Part shown: positions 8,541-17,495 of the stretch, piece after piece
How positions within the stretch are numbered: position 1 is the stretch's first letter
How the letters are laid out: every line of letters begins with the position of its first letter
NCBI GenBank assembly: GCA_964497585.1
Contig: CAZCDS010000050.1
Location: forward strand, 1-47,931
DNA from: CAZCDS01 sp964497585
GTDB lineage: Bacteria; Desulfobacterota; Desulfomonilia; Desulfomonilales; Desulfomonilaceae
Reading direction: 5' to 3'
DNA: 47,931 nt
The notes under the pieces: generated by a model
What the model saw: only the letters and a program-made list of their open reading frames with translations
Databases searched by the model: none
What the model was told of the DNA's origin: nothing
Program-made: the position numbers and the translations under genes

Positions 8541-10502
8541 TTATTCGATAACGATCCGCTCGCTAAGGAGGTTCTCCATAACCGTGGGATCGGCCATGGT
8601 GCTGATGTCTCCCAGGTTCTCCACGTCACCCGCGGCGATCTTCTTAAGAATGCGACGCATGATCTTTCCGCTTCGAGTCTTCGGGAGCGCGTCGGCCCAC
8701 TGAATCGCATCGGGAGTAGCAATGGGTCCGATCTGGGTTCTTACCAGTTGAACAAGCTCTTTCTTGAGTTTATCGGTCTTCGGGGTTCCGGTGTTCAGCG
8801 TCACGAACGCGTAGATCCCCTGTCCCTTGATCGGATGGGGGAAGCCTACCACCGCAGCTTCTGCCACGTTGTGGTGGAGAACCAGCGCGGACTCCACCTC
8901 CGCGGTTCCCATACGGTGGCCCGAAACATTGATGACGTCGTCGATACGACCCGTGATCCAGTAGTATCCGTCCTCGTCTTTCCTGCATCCGTCCCCGGTG
9001 AAATACATTCCCGGAATCCTGGAGAGATACGTCTCCTTGAAACGCTCATGATCACCGAAAACCGTGCGAATCATGCCCGGCCACGGCTTCCTGATGAAGA
9101 GCGCGCCTTCCTGGTCAGGTATCTTGACTTCCTCCCCGGTGTCGGGATCGAGAATCACCGGGTCCACGCCGAAAAACGGAAAGGAACAGGAGCCGGGCTT
9201 GATGGGAGCAACGCCGGGCAACGGGGTTATCATGTGACCCCCTGTTTCCGTCTGCCACCAGGTATCGACGATGGGGCAGCGTCCGCCGCCGACCTGGTTG
9301 AAGTACCACCTCCACGCCTCGGGATTGATCGGCTCGCCCACCGTGCCAAGCAACATGAGCGAGGAAATATCGTGTTTCCTTACCGGGCCTTCCCCTTCCT
9401 TGGCGAGAGAGCGGATGGCGGTGGGAGCCGTGTAGAACTTCTCCACCCGATGCTTGGCCACGATCTGCCAGAATCGGTCAAATCCCGGGTAGGTTGGTAC
9501 GCCCTCGAACAGGACGCTCGTATAGCCCTGGCTCAAGGGACCGTACACCGAGTACGTATGCCCCGTAACCCAGCCGATGTCAGCGGTGCACCAAAAGGTT
9601 TCGTTCTCTTTGAGATCGAAGGTCAGTTTGGTGGTCATGGCTGCGTAGAGCAGGTATCCGCCGTGAGTATGGAGAACGCCCTTGGGTTTGCCGGTACTGC
9701 CGCTGGTGTACAGGATAAAGAGCGGATCCTCCGCGTCCATCTTCTCCGGCTCAACGTAATCGGGAAGTGTCGGGTCCGCGATCAGTTCATGCCACCAGTA
9801 TTCTTTTCCCGCCTGGAGTTCAGGCTTGAGCCCGCATCGGTCAAACACGATGACGGTTTCCACCTCGGGACGCTGTGCAAGGGCCTCGTCAACGTTTTTC
9901 TTCAGAGGTATGGGCTTGCCGGCTCGATAGCCGCCATCCACCGTCACGACCACCCTGGCCTGGGAATCTTGTATCCTGCTGGCGATGGATTCTGCACTGA
10001 ACCCACCGAAGACCACGCAGTGGATCGCCCCGATTCTGGCGCAGGCGAGCATTGCCACAGGAAGTTCCACGATCATGGGCAGGTAGATAACGACACGGTC
10101 ACCCTTTTTCACCCCCAGTTTCTTCAGGGCGGCCGCGAATTTGTTGACCCGCTTGTACAGCGAGAGGTAGGTGACCACCCGTGATTCGTCGGGACTATCT
10201 CCTTCCCACAGGTAGGCTACGCGGTTATTGAGCTTATCCACGTGTCTATCCAGGCAGGTATAGCTCGCGTTTATCAGGCCGCCTTTGAACCAGGAGATGT
10301 TCCCTTCCACGAGGTCGTACTCAAGCACCGAGTCCCATTCCTTGTACCAGGATAGGTACTGTTTGGCCTGCTCGGACCAGAAGGCGTCGACATCATCGAT
10401 CGACCTCTTGTAGAGTTCCCGGTACTGCTCCATGCTGTTGATGTGAGCTACCTTGCGATACTCCTCCAGATGGGCGTCGTACCATTTGGGATCATTTCCC
10501 AT
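8541..10502 (-). CDS. acsA: Acetyl-CoA synthetase, AMP-forming (ACS3)
   Basis: A 653-residue cytoplasmic enzyme that converts acetate, ATP and CoA to acetyl-CoA. All diagnostic motifs are canonical: YTSGSTGKPKG (phosphate loop), DTWWQTETGG (acetyl pocket with its tryptophan), GRIDDVINVSGHR (A8 hinge) and PKTRSGK with the acetylatable lysine K613. The length matches the Acs family. The start at 10502 has a perfect AAAGGAGG eight bases upstream; the frame is open for 56 more codons but that part is proline-rich and not Acs-like. It is followed on the same strand by a GNAT gene and preceded after 100 bases by a PP2C phosphatase gene. It probably serves acetate assimilation or, reversed in effect, acetate handling in an anaerobe. 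Confidence 0.96.
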   Translation of the reverse strand: MGNDPKWYDAHLEEYRKVAHINSMEQYRELYKRSIDDVDAFWSEQAKQYLSWYKEWDSVLEYDLVEGNISWFKGGLINASYTCLDRHVDKLNNRVAYLWEGDSPDESRVVTYLSLYKRVNKFAAALKKLGVKKGDRVVIYLPMIVELPVAMLACARIGAIHCVVFGGFSAESIASRIQDSQARVVVTVDGGYRAGKPIPLKKNVDEALAQRPEVETVIVFDRCGLKPELQAGKEYWWHELIADPTLPDYVEPEKMDAEDPLFILYTSGSTGKPKGVLHTHGGYLLYAAMTTKLTFDLKENETFWCTADIGWVTGHTYSVYGPLSQGYTSVLFEGVPTYPGFDRFWQIVAKHRVEKFYTAPTAIRSLAKEGEGPVRKHDISSLMLLGTVGEPINPEAWRWYFNQVGGGRCPIVDTWWQTETGGHMITPLPGVAPIKPGSCSFPFFGVDPVILDPDTGEEVKIPDQEGALFIRKPWPGMIRTVFGDHERFKETYLSRIPGMYFTGDGCRKDEDGYYWITGRIDDVINVSGHRMGTAEVESALVLHHNVAEAAVVGFPHPIKGQGIYAFVTLNTGTPKTDKLKKELVQLVRTQIGPIATPDAIQWADALPKTRSGKIMRRILKKIAAGDVENLGDISTMADPTVMENLLSERIVIE

Positions 10503-10602
10503 CTCAGGTTCCTCCTTTGGCTTTTCCTGATCGTACCAAGGCGTATTCAGCGGAATGAGATTCTCCCTCAACCGTTCCCCAGGCGGCGGGAGGGCCGGAG
10601 TC

Positions 10603-11403
10603 CTAGTCGGCGGCGTCGGATGAACCGGATTCCGCTGGTGCTTCGCCGGACGCGTACCGCGAGGGGTCACAGATGAGAATTACGCTGATATTGTCCCGGC
10701 CTCCCCTCTCATTCGCCACGCGGGTAAGGATCCGGCAGGCCTCATCGGGATCGTTGCTATGGGTCACGATGTCCAGAATCTCGTGTTCCCAGAGCATGTC
10801 ACTGAGTCCGTCCGAACAGAGCAACAGGCAGCCGTTCCCGTCCCAGGGCAGCGCCGAAGTATCCGGCTCGATATCGTCGTCTATCCCGACCGCCTGGGTG
10901 AGTCCGTGGCGAGCCCTATGCATTCTGGCTTCTTCCGGCGATATGGTCCCCTCTTTGAGCCACTCGTACACAAAGGAATGATCTTCGGTGAGTTGCCGGA
11001 TCGTCCCATGCTCGATCAGATAGGCTCGGCTGTCGCCCACGTGAGCGATCACGACACGGTCGTTGTCGAAGAGGGCCGATACGACGGTCGTGCCCATGTC
11101 CTGCCATTCCGTTTTGAGTCGGGAACATCTCAAAACGGCCTGATGAGCACTCAGAATGGAGTCTCTGAGAAGGTGGGAGACTTCCTCCTCGGAGTTGAGC
11201 TTTTTCTCTACGGTTTCTGCGATCGTTTCAACCGCGATGGCGCTGGCCAATTCGCCCGCGTTGTGACCTCCCATGCCGTCGGCGACGATGAAAAGCCCGC
11301 GGTTCGGGTCCGCGTGAAGTCTGTCCTCATTCTTTTTTCCGGCGCATCCGGGATCCGTGTCGTAGCCGATACGAAACCTCTCTGCCGGACCTGAATTCCC
11401 CAT
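10603..11403 (-). CDS. PP2C-family serine/threonine protein phosphatase
   Basis: A 266-residue metal-dependent phosphatase of the Stp1/PrpC type. It shows the hallmark metal-binding motifs in order: KNEDR, VADGMGGHNAGE, GDSRAYL, SDGLSDML and GRDNISVI. These supply the aspartates of the two-metal centre, so it should be active. It removes phosphate from Ser/Thr or regulator proteins; no kinase gene is in the window. It is the fourth gene of a leftward operon: motif protein, DUF4384 protein, CHASE2 cyclase, phosphatase. The start at 11403 is the ATG at which homology begins; a GTG at 11415 in frame is an alternative. The gap to the cyclase stop is 69 bases. Confidence 0.93.
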   Translation of the reverse strand: MGNSGPAERFRIGYDTDPGCAGKKNEDRLHADPNRGLFIVADGMGGHNAGELASAIAVETIAETVEKKLNSEEEVSHLLRDSILSAHQAVLRCSRLKTEWQDMGTTVVSALFDNDRVVIAHVGDSRAYLIEHGTIRQLTEDHSFVYEWLKEGTISPEEARMHRARHGLTQAVGIDDDIEPDTSALPWDGNGCLLLCSDGLSDMLWEHEILDIVTHSNDPDEACRILTRVANERGGRDNISVILICDPSRYASGEAPAESGSSDAAD

Positions 11404-11472
11404 GTTCTCAAACACCCATGCGCAAGCGGGACTTACACCGGAATTTGCGGCCGTCTTCCGCGAGAGACTGTA

Positions 11473-13485
11473 TCATGCTTCCGTCTTGTTGCTTGGATCG
11501 GCGGTTTCGGGGTCCCCTGCGAGCGGGACCGGGCTCGTGACTAGATAGACCTCCAGTTCGCCGGAGATTCCCTTCACTTTGATCCGCTCGGGCCCCTTAC
11601 ATTGAATCTCATCTTTGACAAACGCATGAGTCCTCGCGCTGATCCGGATTCCCCCTGCCGGAGCGGTCGCCTCGAGTCGACTTGCAACATTCACTGCCGA
11701 CCCCATTACAGTGTACTCCATTCTCCGATCAGTTCCAACGTTTCCCACAAGAACGAGGCCCGTATTGACGCCGATCCTTATCCTGAGGCCGTTGCGGAAC
11801 TCTCTGATGCCGGATTCGGCCCATTTTGTGCTCAACCGGGACATCTTCTGCTGCATCTCCACGGCAGCTCTGACAGCCGACAGAGCATGGTTCTCCAGGG
11901 GAACCGGATCGCCGAAAAAGGCGAGAAGGCCGTCACCGAGGAACTTGTCCACGGTTCCACCATGGGTGAAAACCGCGTCTGCCATGGCCTCGTAGAATTC
12001 ATTAAAAAAGTCCTTCACGTATTCGACCTCCGCGGTCTCGGAAATGCCAGTGGAGCCCTCTATGTCGACGAACATGACGCTCAGCTCTTTCCTTTTCGCG
12101 GGCAGCTCCGATGCGGCCGGGTCGGCCAGGACCTGTTTGATCACCTCTGCCGGAAAGTAACGCCGCAGAGCCCATGATGCCTTCATCCCTTCCAGTTCGG
12201 TCGCGACGGCCTTCACCGTCAGCAGGAGGCCCACGGCGGGCACAAAAATGAAGAGAGGTTCCGCCAGCCCGATATCCGTCAAGCCCCACAGGAAGACAGC
12301 CACCGTGACGGCCGCCAATCCGCCGCAGAGAGCCGCTGCAATGACAATGCTCCTCCCCAAGGGCATCCGGAGGGCCATCAGGAGAAAGAGCAACGTGACC
12401 AGTAAGGCCAGAGGCACGACCAAAGGGTACGGTTTGATCTCCCTGATGAACGGGCCGTTCATGATGGTGTTCAGCGAGTAGCTGTGGAGCCTGCTCAGCG
12501 GCGTGTCATGAGCCAGGGGACTTGCCCCGAAGTCGGTCATCCCGCTCGCCGTGAGTCCGACAAAAACAATTTTGTCCTTGTATCGCCCCGGCCTGTCCGG
12601 ATCAGGCTTATTACTGAGCAGATCCGCTACCGAATAGTGGGAGAACTTCTTCAGCGGCCACGTCCAGTTGATGAGCATCATCCCCTGTGAATCGAGAGGT
12701 ACCCTCAGCGTGTTACCGCCGTGTTTGATCTCCAGGTCTCCCTCCCCGTTGATCTTCATGGCCTGAGCAGGCAGGTCCCAATAGGCTGCAAGGGCAGCGA
12801 GCGCCAAACTTGGCACAAACCGGTCCTTCAGGGCTATCAAGGGTGCAGTACGCCGATGGATGCCGTCGGAATCTTCAGCCGCGATGATGTGACCTACATA
12901 CCGGGAGCAGTCAGCCAGCGGAGCCAGTGGCACCAGAGTGTCCCGGAAGGTGCACGCTTTCGGGACCCGGGCCTCTTTCGGCACCTTGAGCTTCCAGGCC
13001 TTCTCTTTTACTGCTTTGAACTTCTTTTGGTCGACCCGATCTTTGGGCGTCTCCTGTCCCGGGCCGCGGATACCGAACGCTACCGAGGTGATCGTATTCC
13101 CGGCCGCAGCGACGGATCGTACGAAGGCCTTGTCGCCTTCCGTCCTTCTGGGCTGGGAATAGAGAATGTCGAAGACGACGAGCCTCGCGCCATACTCCCG
13201 GAGCCTATCGACGATTCTCGCACACACTTCCCGGTCCCATGGCCAGGTCCCGACGGCCTTGATAGCCTTGTCATCAATGTCCAAGTGAATGATCTCGGGC
13301 GACAAATCAGGAGGTCGGCACCGGACCAGCAGGGAAAGCTTCGAATCGTAAATGCGGTGATTGATCTCCCTAAAAGGCAAGGGCAAGAGAAGTACGATCA
13401 GCAGGGCAATGGGACACCAGACAACAGAGATGAAAAAGCCGGTGCGCAGCAGATGTGAGAAGGGCTCGGGAGATCGAGAAATCAT
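11473..13485 (-). CDS. CHASE2-domain adenylate/guanylate cyclase
   Basis: A 670-residue membrane sensor enzyme. An N-terminal membrane helix (about 15-35) precedes an extracytoplasmic CHASE2 domain (about 40-345), then three helices (about 360-440) and a class III nucleotide cyclase domain (about 465-650). Metal-binding aspartates are seen in FVDIEGS and FLGDGLLAFFG, and the transition-state asparagine and arginine in VNVASRLE. The position usually occupied by the base-recognising aspartate in YTVxGD is serine (YTVMGS), so base specificity is open. The product is cAMP or cGMP in response to an unknown external signal. The start ATG at 13485 comes one base after the stop of the upstream DUF4384 gene, implying translational coupling. 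Confidence 0.92.
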   Translation of the reverse strand: MISRSPEPFSHLLRTGFFISVVWCPIALLIVLLLPLPFREINHRIYDSKLSLLVRCRPPDLSPEIIHLDIDDKAIKAVGTWPWDREVCARIVDRLREYGARLVVFDILYSQPRRTEGDKAFVRSVAAAGNTITSVAFGIRGPGQETPKDRVDQKKFKAVKEKAWKLKVPKEARVPKACTFRDTLVPLAPLADCSRYVGHIIAAEDSDGIHRRTAPLIALKDRFVPSLALAALAAYWDLPAQAMKINGEGDLEIKHGGNTLRVPLDSQGMMLINWTWPLKKFSHYSVADLLSNKPDPDRPGRYKDKIVFVGLTASGMTDFGASPLAHDTPLSRLHSYSLNTIMNGPFIREIKPYPLVVPLALLVTLLFLLMALRMPLGRSIVIAAALCGGLAAVTVAVFLWGLTDIGLAEPLFIFVPAVGLLLTVKAVATELEGMKASWALRRYFPAEVIKQVLADPAASELPAKRKELSVMFVDIEGSTGISETAEVEYVKDFFNEFYEAMADAVFTHGGTVDKFLGDGLLAFFGDPVPLENHALSAVRAAVEMQQKMSRLSTKWAESGIREFRNGLRIRIGVNTGLVLVGNVGTDRRMEYTVMGSAVNVASRLEATAPAGGIRISARTHAFVKDEIQCKGPERIKVKGISGELEVYLVTSPVPLAGDPETADPSNKTEA

Positions 13486-13486
13486 C

Positions 13487-14224
13487 CTACTGCCCGATGT
13501 GTTTGCGCTTTGTCGAACCAGCTCGACCCTGGCCGCCGGTGACTCCGATCGGGCTTTCACTGTCCGGCCGTCCCATTAGTCGGAAACCTTTGGGTCGACC
13601 GCGCCCCTTGTTACAGGACTCAGCGAAGCAGTCGACCAGCTTGAGGCGCATCGGTAGGGCGATACGATTGAACCCCGGGGTCTCGGACATCGACCTGATG
13701 GTATCAGCGAGTTCTTTGATCCGGCTTGAGTCTTTTGACGAAACGCTCAGCCATCCTTTACCGGATGGGATCTGCTTAGCAGGAAGCGTGACGGGTTGAC
13801 TACTCACATAGAAAACGATCCATGCGGCTTCCGGCTTCTTGGACGAGAAAGCCAGTATGCCCGACCTGCCTCCCGCCAGCGTGTAGTCGACGTCTGGCGA
13901 TACCAGTGCCTTCGGATGTGACCGGTTCGGGAAAAGGATGTCCACTGACCCCTTGCCCGAGGTACCAAGGACCACCACGTATGCCTTTTTCTTCGTCCGG
14001 AAGGTTATCGTGCTCTCCTCACCGGACTTCGGGTACGTGCCTTTGGGTCCCTGTATTGACACCTTCAATTCTATGGGAGTTGAAGACACCTTCCCAATGG
14101 CCAGCAGCTCATCCATCCTCGAGGTCGCCGCGCCGCCCCCTCCCAGTGCGGGTCCGCCGCTTACCGTAGCGAATCCCATCAGGAAGCAGCCCACAAGGAT
14201 TGCCCCGAGCTTCCTGTGCCTCAT
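13487..14224 (-). CDS. Exported DUF4384-domain protein
   Basis: A 245-residue protein with a signal peptide (residues 1 to about 25, hydrophobic GAILVGCFLMGFA) and a DUF4384 domain (about 50-155), recognised by the pattern of a strand ending in FRTKKKAYVVVL, then DILFPN and a Pro/Gly loop before a final strand. The same domain forms the C-terminal part of the caspase-family protein at 18060. DUF4384 is typically found fused or next to caspase-like peptidases, kinases and TPR proteins, and its role is unknown. The C-terminal 35 residues are basic and low-complexity. The start at 14224 gives a clean signal peptide; an in-frame ATG at 14302 has an even better GGAG site but would put 26 polar residues before it. 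It is second in the leftward operon. Confidence 0.75.
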   Translation of the reverse strand: MRHRKLGAILVGCFLMGFATVSGGPALGGGGAATSRMDELLAIGKVSSTPIELKVSIQGPKGTYPKSGEESTITFRTKKKAYVVVLGTSGKGSVDILFPNRSHPKALVSPDVDYTLAGGRSGILAFSSKKPEAAWIVFYVSSQPVTLPAKQIPSGKGWLSVSSKDSSRIKELADTIRSMSETPGFNRIALPMRLKLVDCFAESCNKGRGRPKGFRLMGRPDSESPIGVTGGQGRAGSTKRKHIGQ

Positions 14225-14422
14225 GTCGGCCCCCTTGGTTGAGAAGTTCCTTGGCGTCGATCTCCTCGGTTCACTGTCCCACGTTGGTTTTAGTTTACGC
14301 ATGGTTACTTCTCCAGGTCAAGAAAATCACCGGCAACAGAATGGTTTTTGTCCCCACAGGCCGGCTAATTGAAGGACTTTCTCTCTCATCGGCTCTGCAA
14401 GAAGGTTTCATGGCATTCCGGC

Positions 14423-14992
14423 TCATTCCAGGTGGTCGAACCGGAGGTACCGCAACGCAGAGGAAAGCCGGTCATCAGGGTAATCGATGCGCGGCGTTTC
14501 ATCTGCCTGACGAGACAGCCCACCCCGGAAGGCTCCGTTCGGTAGAGTAACACAAAGCGTTTCCGGGATACTCCCCTTCTTATGATCGAACCAGAGATAC
14601 CGGAAAGCAGGGTCCTGCTCTATGGCGCCTGCTTCCATCAGTGGATTTCGCTCCGTTGGGGGTTCGGTCCCGGACGTTTTGCCGGCAAGGCTTCTTCGCC
14701 CTCGGTTCCTGCCTGAAACGGATGACCCGTTCGCGCGATGGACGAGTGACGAAGGTAGCGAGGAGATTTCATCGGTCACGGGATGCGGGCTTTTCGCTCT
14801 TGCACAGCAACGCCCCGCGGCGCTCGCAAGGAGTCTTGGCTTCGACAATTGGCCGGTTCGCATGGGCTCCGTTGCACCACTCGGGGTGGCATAAAGAAGC
14901 ATGAGCGCGCACACTGCCGCGCGGGATATGGCGATAATAGTTCGGAACGTCCGCTCAGGGGATCCGTAAATGCCTTGTGCTCCATCTCCCAT
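14423..14992 (-). CDS. Exported protein with two RYLxFDH motifs
   Basis: A 189-residue protein of no known family. After a signal peptide (about 15-42, rich in Ala and Leu) it is mostly low-complexity and likely disordered. Two copies of a short motif stand out: DPAFRYLWFDH (about 130-140) and, at the very C-terminus, SALRYLRFDHLE followed directly by the stop. The same motif ends the protein at 20405-21100 and the caspase at 21428-23077. The start at 14992 has GGAGG nine bases upstream. It heads a leftward operon with the DUF4384 protein, CHASE2 cyclase and PP2C genes. The motif could be a sorting or docking tag or a peptidase recognition site (inference). No function is claimed. Confidence 0.78.
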   Translation of the reverse strand: MGDGAQGIYGSPERTFRTIIAISRAAVCALMLLYATPSGATEPMRTGQLSKPRLLASAAGRCCARAKSPHPVTDEISSLPSSLVHRANGSSVSGRNRGRRSLAGKTSGTEPPTERNPLMEAGAIEQDPAFRYLWFDHKKGSIPETLCVTLPNGAFRGGLSRQADETPRIDYPDDRLSSALRYLRFDHLE

Positions 14993-15446
14993 TGTTTGGT
15001 TCCCTCCAAGGTAGCGAAGCGTTCTGCGGAACACGGTACCCATGTTTGTCGCGGTTCGTAATAAAACATGACTGACCAATGCAGACAGGCATATACGAGT
15101 AGTTTCGTCATACTTTTTCATAGGTTATTGTGCCCATTGGCGAGCAAAGAACTCGGTGAATCAGATGCGGTTGGTACGACGAGGCAACAAAAGGTCATGC
15201 GTGCCCGGACTATGGTACTGGTGCTCTGTTGTCCCGATTTCTTTGTTGACATGTGTCAAGTGAAACTGTTAGCATCAAATATTCCTTTGCACAATCGAGG
15301 GGTGAAGCGAGTACTCACGTTCATGTGGAATCTGAAGCTGCCCCACACCTACACATCTTGTTCGCGCTGAATCTCCTTTTGGCGTTGCAACGCGTGTGGT
15401 GCCCCTCGATTGCGCTTCACCGGTTTTCCGAACAAAGGGGGGACGC
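14993..15446. other. Divergent intergenic region
   Basis: Between the leftward motif-protein operon and the rightward outer-membrane gene. It holds a possible rightward promoter, TTGACA (15246-15251) with a 17-base spacer and a weak TTAGCA box (15269-15274). No gene was recognised. Confidence 0.4.
15246..15274 (+). promoter_or_regulatory. Possible promoter of the outer-membrane protein gene
   Basis: A perfect TTGACA -35 box is followed after 17 bases by TTAGCA, preceded by TG as in extended -10 promoters. It would give a leader of roughly 165 bases. The -10 box is weak, so this is tentative. Confidence 0.35.
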
Positions 15447-17495
15447 ATGGGTTGTGTTTATTGGATACTGGTGGTCGGCGCGGTTCTGCTGACAGTGTCG
15501 GCTCCCGCGGGGGCGTGGGAGTTCCGGATGCGGGGGGAGTTCGAATACCGCCATCGCTACTTCAGCAGGACAGGTGACCAGGACCTCTACGGTCAGGCCG
15601 CCGTCCAGGACGGCGCTGCTGTGCCGCAAGGGGCGGATGCTGTAGGATTCGGTGACCCATTTGTGGGGTTTGCTGGCCCACTCTACTACGGGACGGGAGC
15701 GACGAAGCCTTTTGTGGCCTCCAATCCACAATTTGCCTCGCGCGGTTTGCACGTGATAACTCGTGGGGGATTCTCCCGGTACGGATGCGATGCTCAGATA
15801 ACTGATATGAGGCTCAGGCTGTATCCCACGATCCAGTTCAATAAGGCCGTGTCGCTCTATACGACGCTGAACATAGGGGGCTTTAGAAATAAATTTGCCG
15901 TACCAACAAGCGGGATTCCCTTTGAGTTCGTAAGGGGCGCGTACATTGAATGGCAGAGCATCTTCATCCCTCCCTTCGGTCCTACAATCCTCTATCCTTC
16001 ATATTTTCAGGCGCTGTTCGGGAGGGTGCTTGCCGATGTCACGGCGGGGGTTCCTCCCTATGAGAGTTACTATATGTCTCAGACCAGCGATTCGGCATTT
16101 AATACTGCGTCCATTATCGGGGTGGAACAGTTGAAGGTGCTCTGGAAGACCCCGTGGGGTATTCTGTCATTCGGGACCAAGGACTTTCCAATCGGGACTG
16201 GCGCTACCTTTTCCAGGAATACGAGGGAAGAGTCAATATATCTCGTCGTGCCCTATGGATCGCTGAGTTTTCACACCTACTTCTTTCCCAGTGAACCGCC
16301 GAGACTGAAGTTCGTCAACCGCGGACTACAATTCCTGTCAGGCATTTTTGGTGGGTACCGACGCCCCTGGTCAGGATATGACACAGTACCTGATGCAGAG
16401 ACAAAGAGCCAGCGGTTCATAGGACAGGCGGTTATGTACAGCTCGGGGCCACTTGAGCTGGGGGTGGCGGCCTTCAACCGTAGCTTGCATTTATCCAGAG
16501 GGTATACCAAGCTGGTTTTTGGTGCGGTCACGTCAGACGTCCCTTCCGTAACGCTCGGCAATCTCGACCAGGAGGCTTTAACAGGAGTTGCCTGGCTCAA
16601 GTACTTCAACGGGCGGTTTTTCTTTAACGCGGAGTATGCGATTGCCAATAGTGACTATCGGTGGAGCCGAGTAGAATTGACGGACATGGTGCAGCCCGTC
16701 TATTTTGTCGAATCGTATCATTTCTTTTCGGAATTCGGTTTCGTCGCAGGACCAGCAAGGGTATCTTTCATGTGGGCCCAATCATCCGGGCCGGTTTGGG
16801 GCGCCGGCCAGGACGTTGTTGTGTTTCCGCGGCCCACTTGGGCTTTCGCCCAGCTCTTTGTGCCCAAAAGGCCCAATCCGACGAAGCGGTATGAGGCGCT
16901 CCCAATAAACTACCAGGCCATGGAACCCTATAATTATCTGATGTTCTATACGTACGGGGGTGGCAACGATACCTTCAACGCGGATGGACATGGAGAAATG
17001 GGGGATGCTGTAGCCCTGGCCATCCGGGTCGATTACGCGGTCGCGGCGAACCTGCAAGTATGGGCCTCCTATATGTGGGCCCATCGCCTGGAAAAGCACG
17101 GCAGCTTCGCAGGAGAGTACGGAACGGCATCCCTGGACGAAGCGAGCGGGACGTTTGGAAACCAGACTGCCCGACTTGCCCAGGAATGGAAAGCGTTTGT
17201 CTTCACCGGGTCTTACACGGGCTATGAGAGCTTCAACCCCTTTCCGGACGACGGCTTTATCGGCTGGGAATTCAATGCAGGGGTCACCTGGCAGCTTATG
17301 GAAGGGGTGACGTGGCGCGTGCGATATGCCTACTGGCAACCAAGGGAGTGGTTCGACCAAGCGTACAAGGCATTCACAGGTAAGACAGGGGGCCAGGGAC
17401 CATATTACCCTGGAAGTGGACTCATGGGGGACGGCATAATGATTGGCCGCAGTGCCATCCATGCGATTGTAAATTCGTTGACCTTTGAATTCTGA
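15447..17495 (+). CDS. Outer-membrane beta-barrel protein, large, unknown function
   Basis: A 682-residue exported protein. The signal peptide (about 1-24, ending APAGA before WEF) is followed by a long run of alternating, aromatic-rich strands. The chain ends in NSLTFEF, the C-terminal aromatic signature read by the BAM outer-membrane assembly machinery. I recognise no Pfam family with certainty; it resembles large porin-like proteins annotated as hypothetical in deltaproteobacteria. The start at 15447 has a purine-rich AAAGGGGGGA site six bases upstream; the frame opens 17 codons earlier without a site. It stands alone on the plus strand between signalling operons. Porin-like uptake or surface structure is possible but unproven. 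Confidence 0.8.
   Translation: MGCVYWILVVGAVLLTVSAPAGAWEFRMRGEFEYRHRYFSRTGDQDLYGQAAVQDGAAVPQGADAVGFGDPFVGFAGPLYYGTGATKPFVASNPQFASRGLHVITRGGFSRYGCDAQITDMRLRLYPTIQFNKAVSLYTTLNIGGFRNKFAVPTSGIPFEFVRGAYIEWQSIFIPPFGPTILYPSYFQALFGRVLADVTAGVPPYESYYMSQTSDSAFNTASIIGVEQLKVLWKTPWGILSFGTKDFPIGTGATFSRNTREESIYLVVPYGSLSFHTYFFPSEPPRLKFVNRGLQFLSGIFGGYRRPWSGYDTVPDAETKSQRFIGQAVMYSSGPLELGVAAFNRSLHLSRGYTKLVFGAVTSDVPSVTLGNLDQEALTGVAWLKYFNGRFFFNAEYAIANSDYRWSRVELTDMVQPVYFVESYHFFSEFGFVAGPARVSFMWAQSSGPVWGAGQDVVVFPRPTWAFAQLFVPKRPNPTKRYEALPINYQAMEPYNYLMFYTYGGGNDTFNADGHGEMGDAVALAIRVDYAVAANLQVWASYMWAHRLEKHGSFAGEYGTASLDEASGTFGNQTARLAQEWKAFVFTGSYTGYESFNPFPDDGFIGWEFNAGVTWQLMEGVTWRVRYAYWQPREWFDQAYKAFTGKTGGQGPYYPGSGLMGDGIMIGRSAIHAIVNSLTFEF

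Noticed and set aside
8367..10184. A 605-codon open frame on the plus strand
   Set aside because: It is the antisense shadow of the acetyl-CoA synthetase gene, whose motifs and ribosome site are unmistakable on the minus strand.
15290..15425. Partly inverted similarity between CGAGGGGTGAAGCG and CGCTTCACC blocks
   Set aside because: The segments are permuted relative to each other, so no single hairpin forms. Probably chance.
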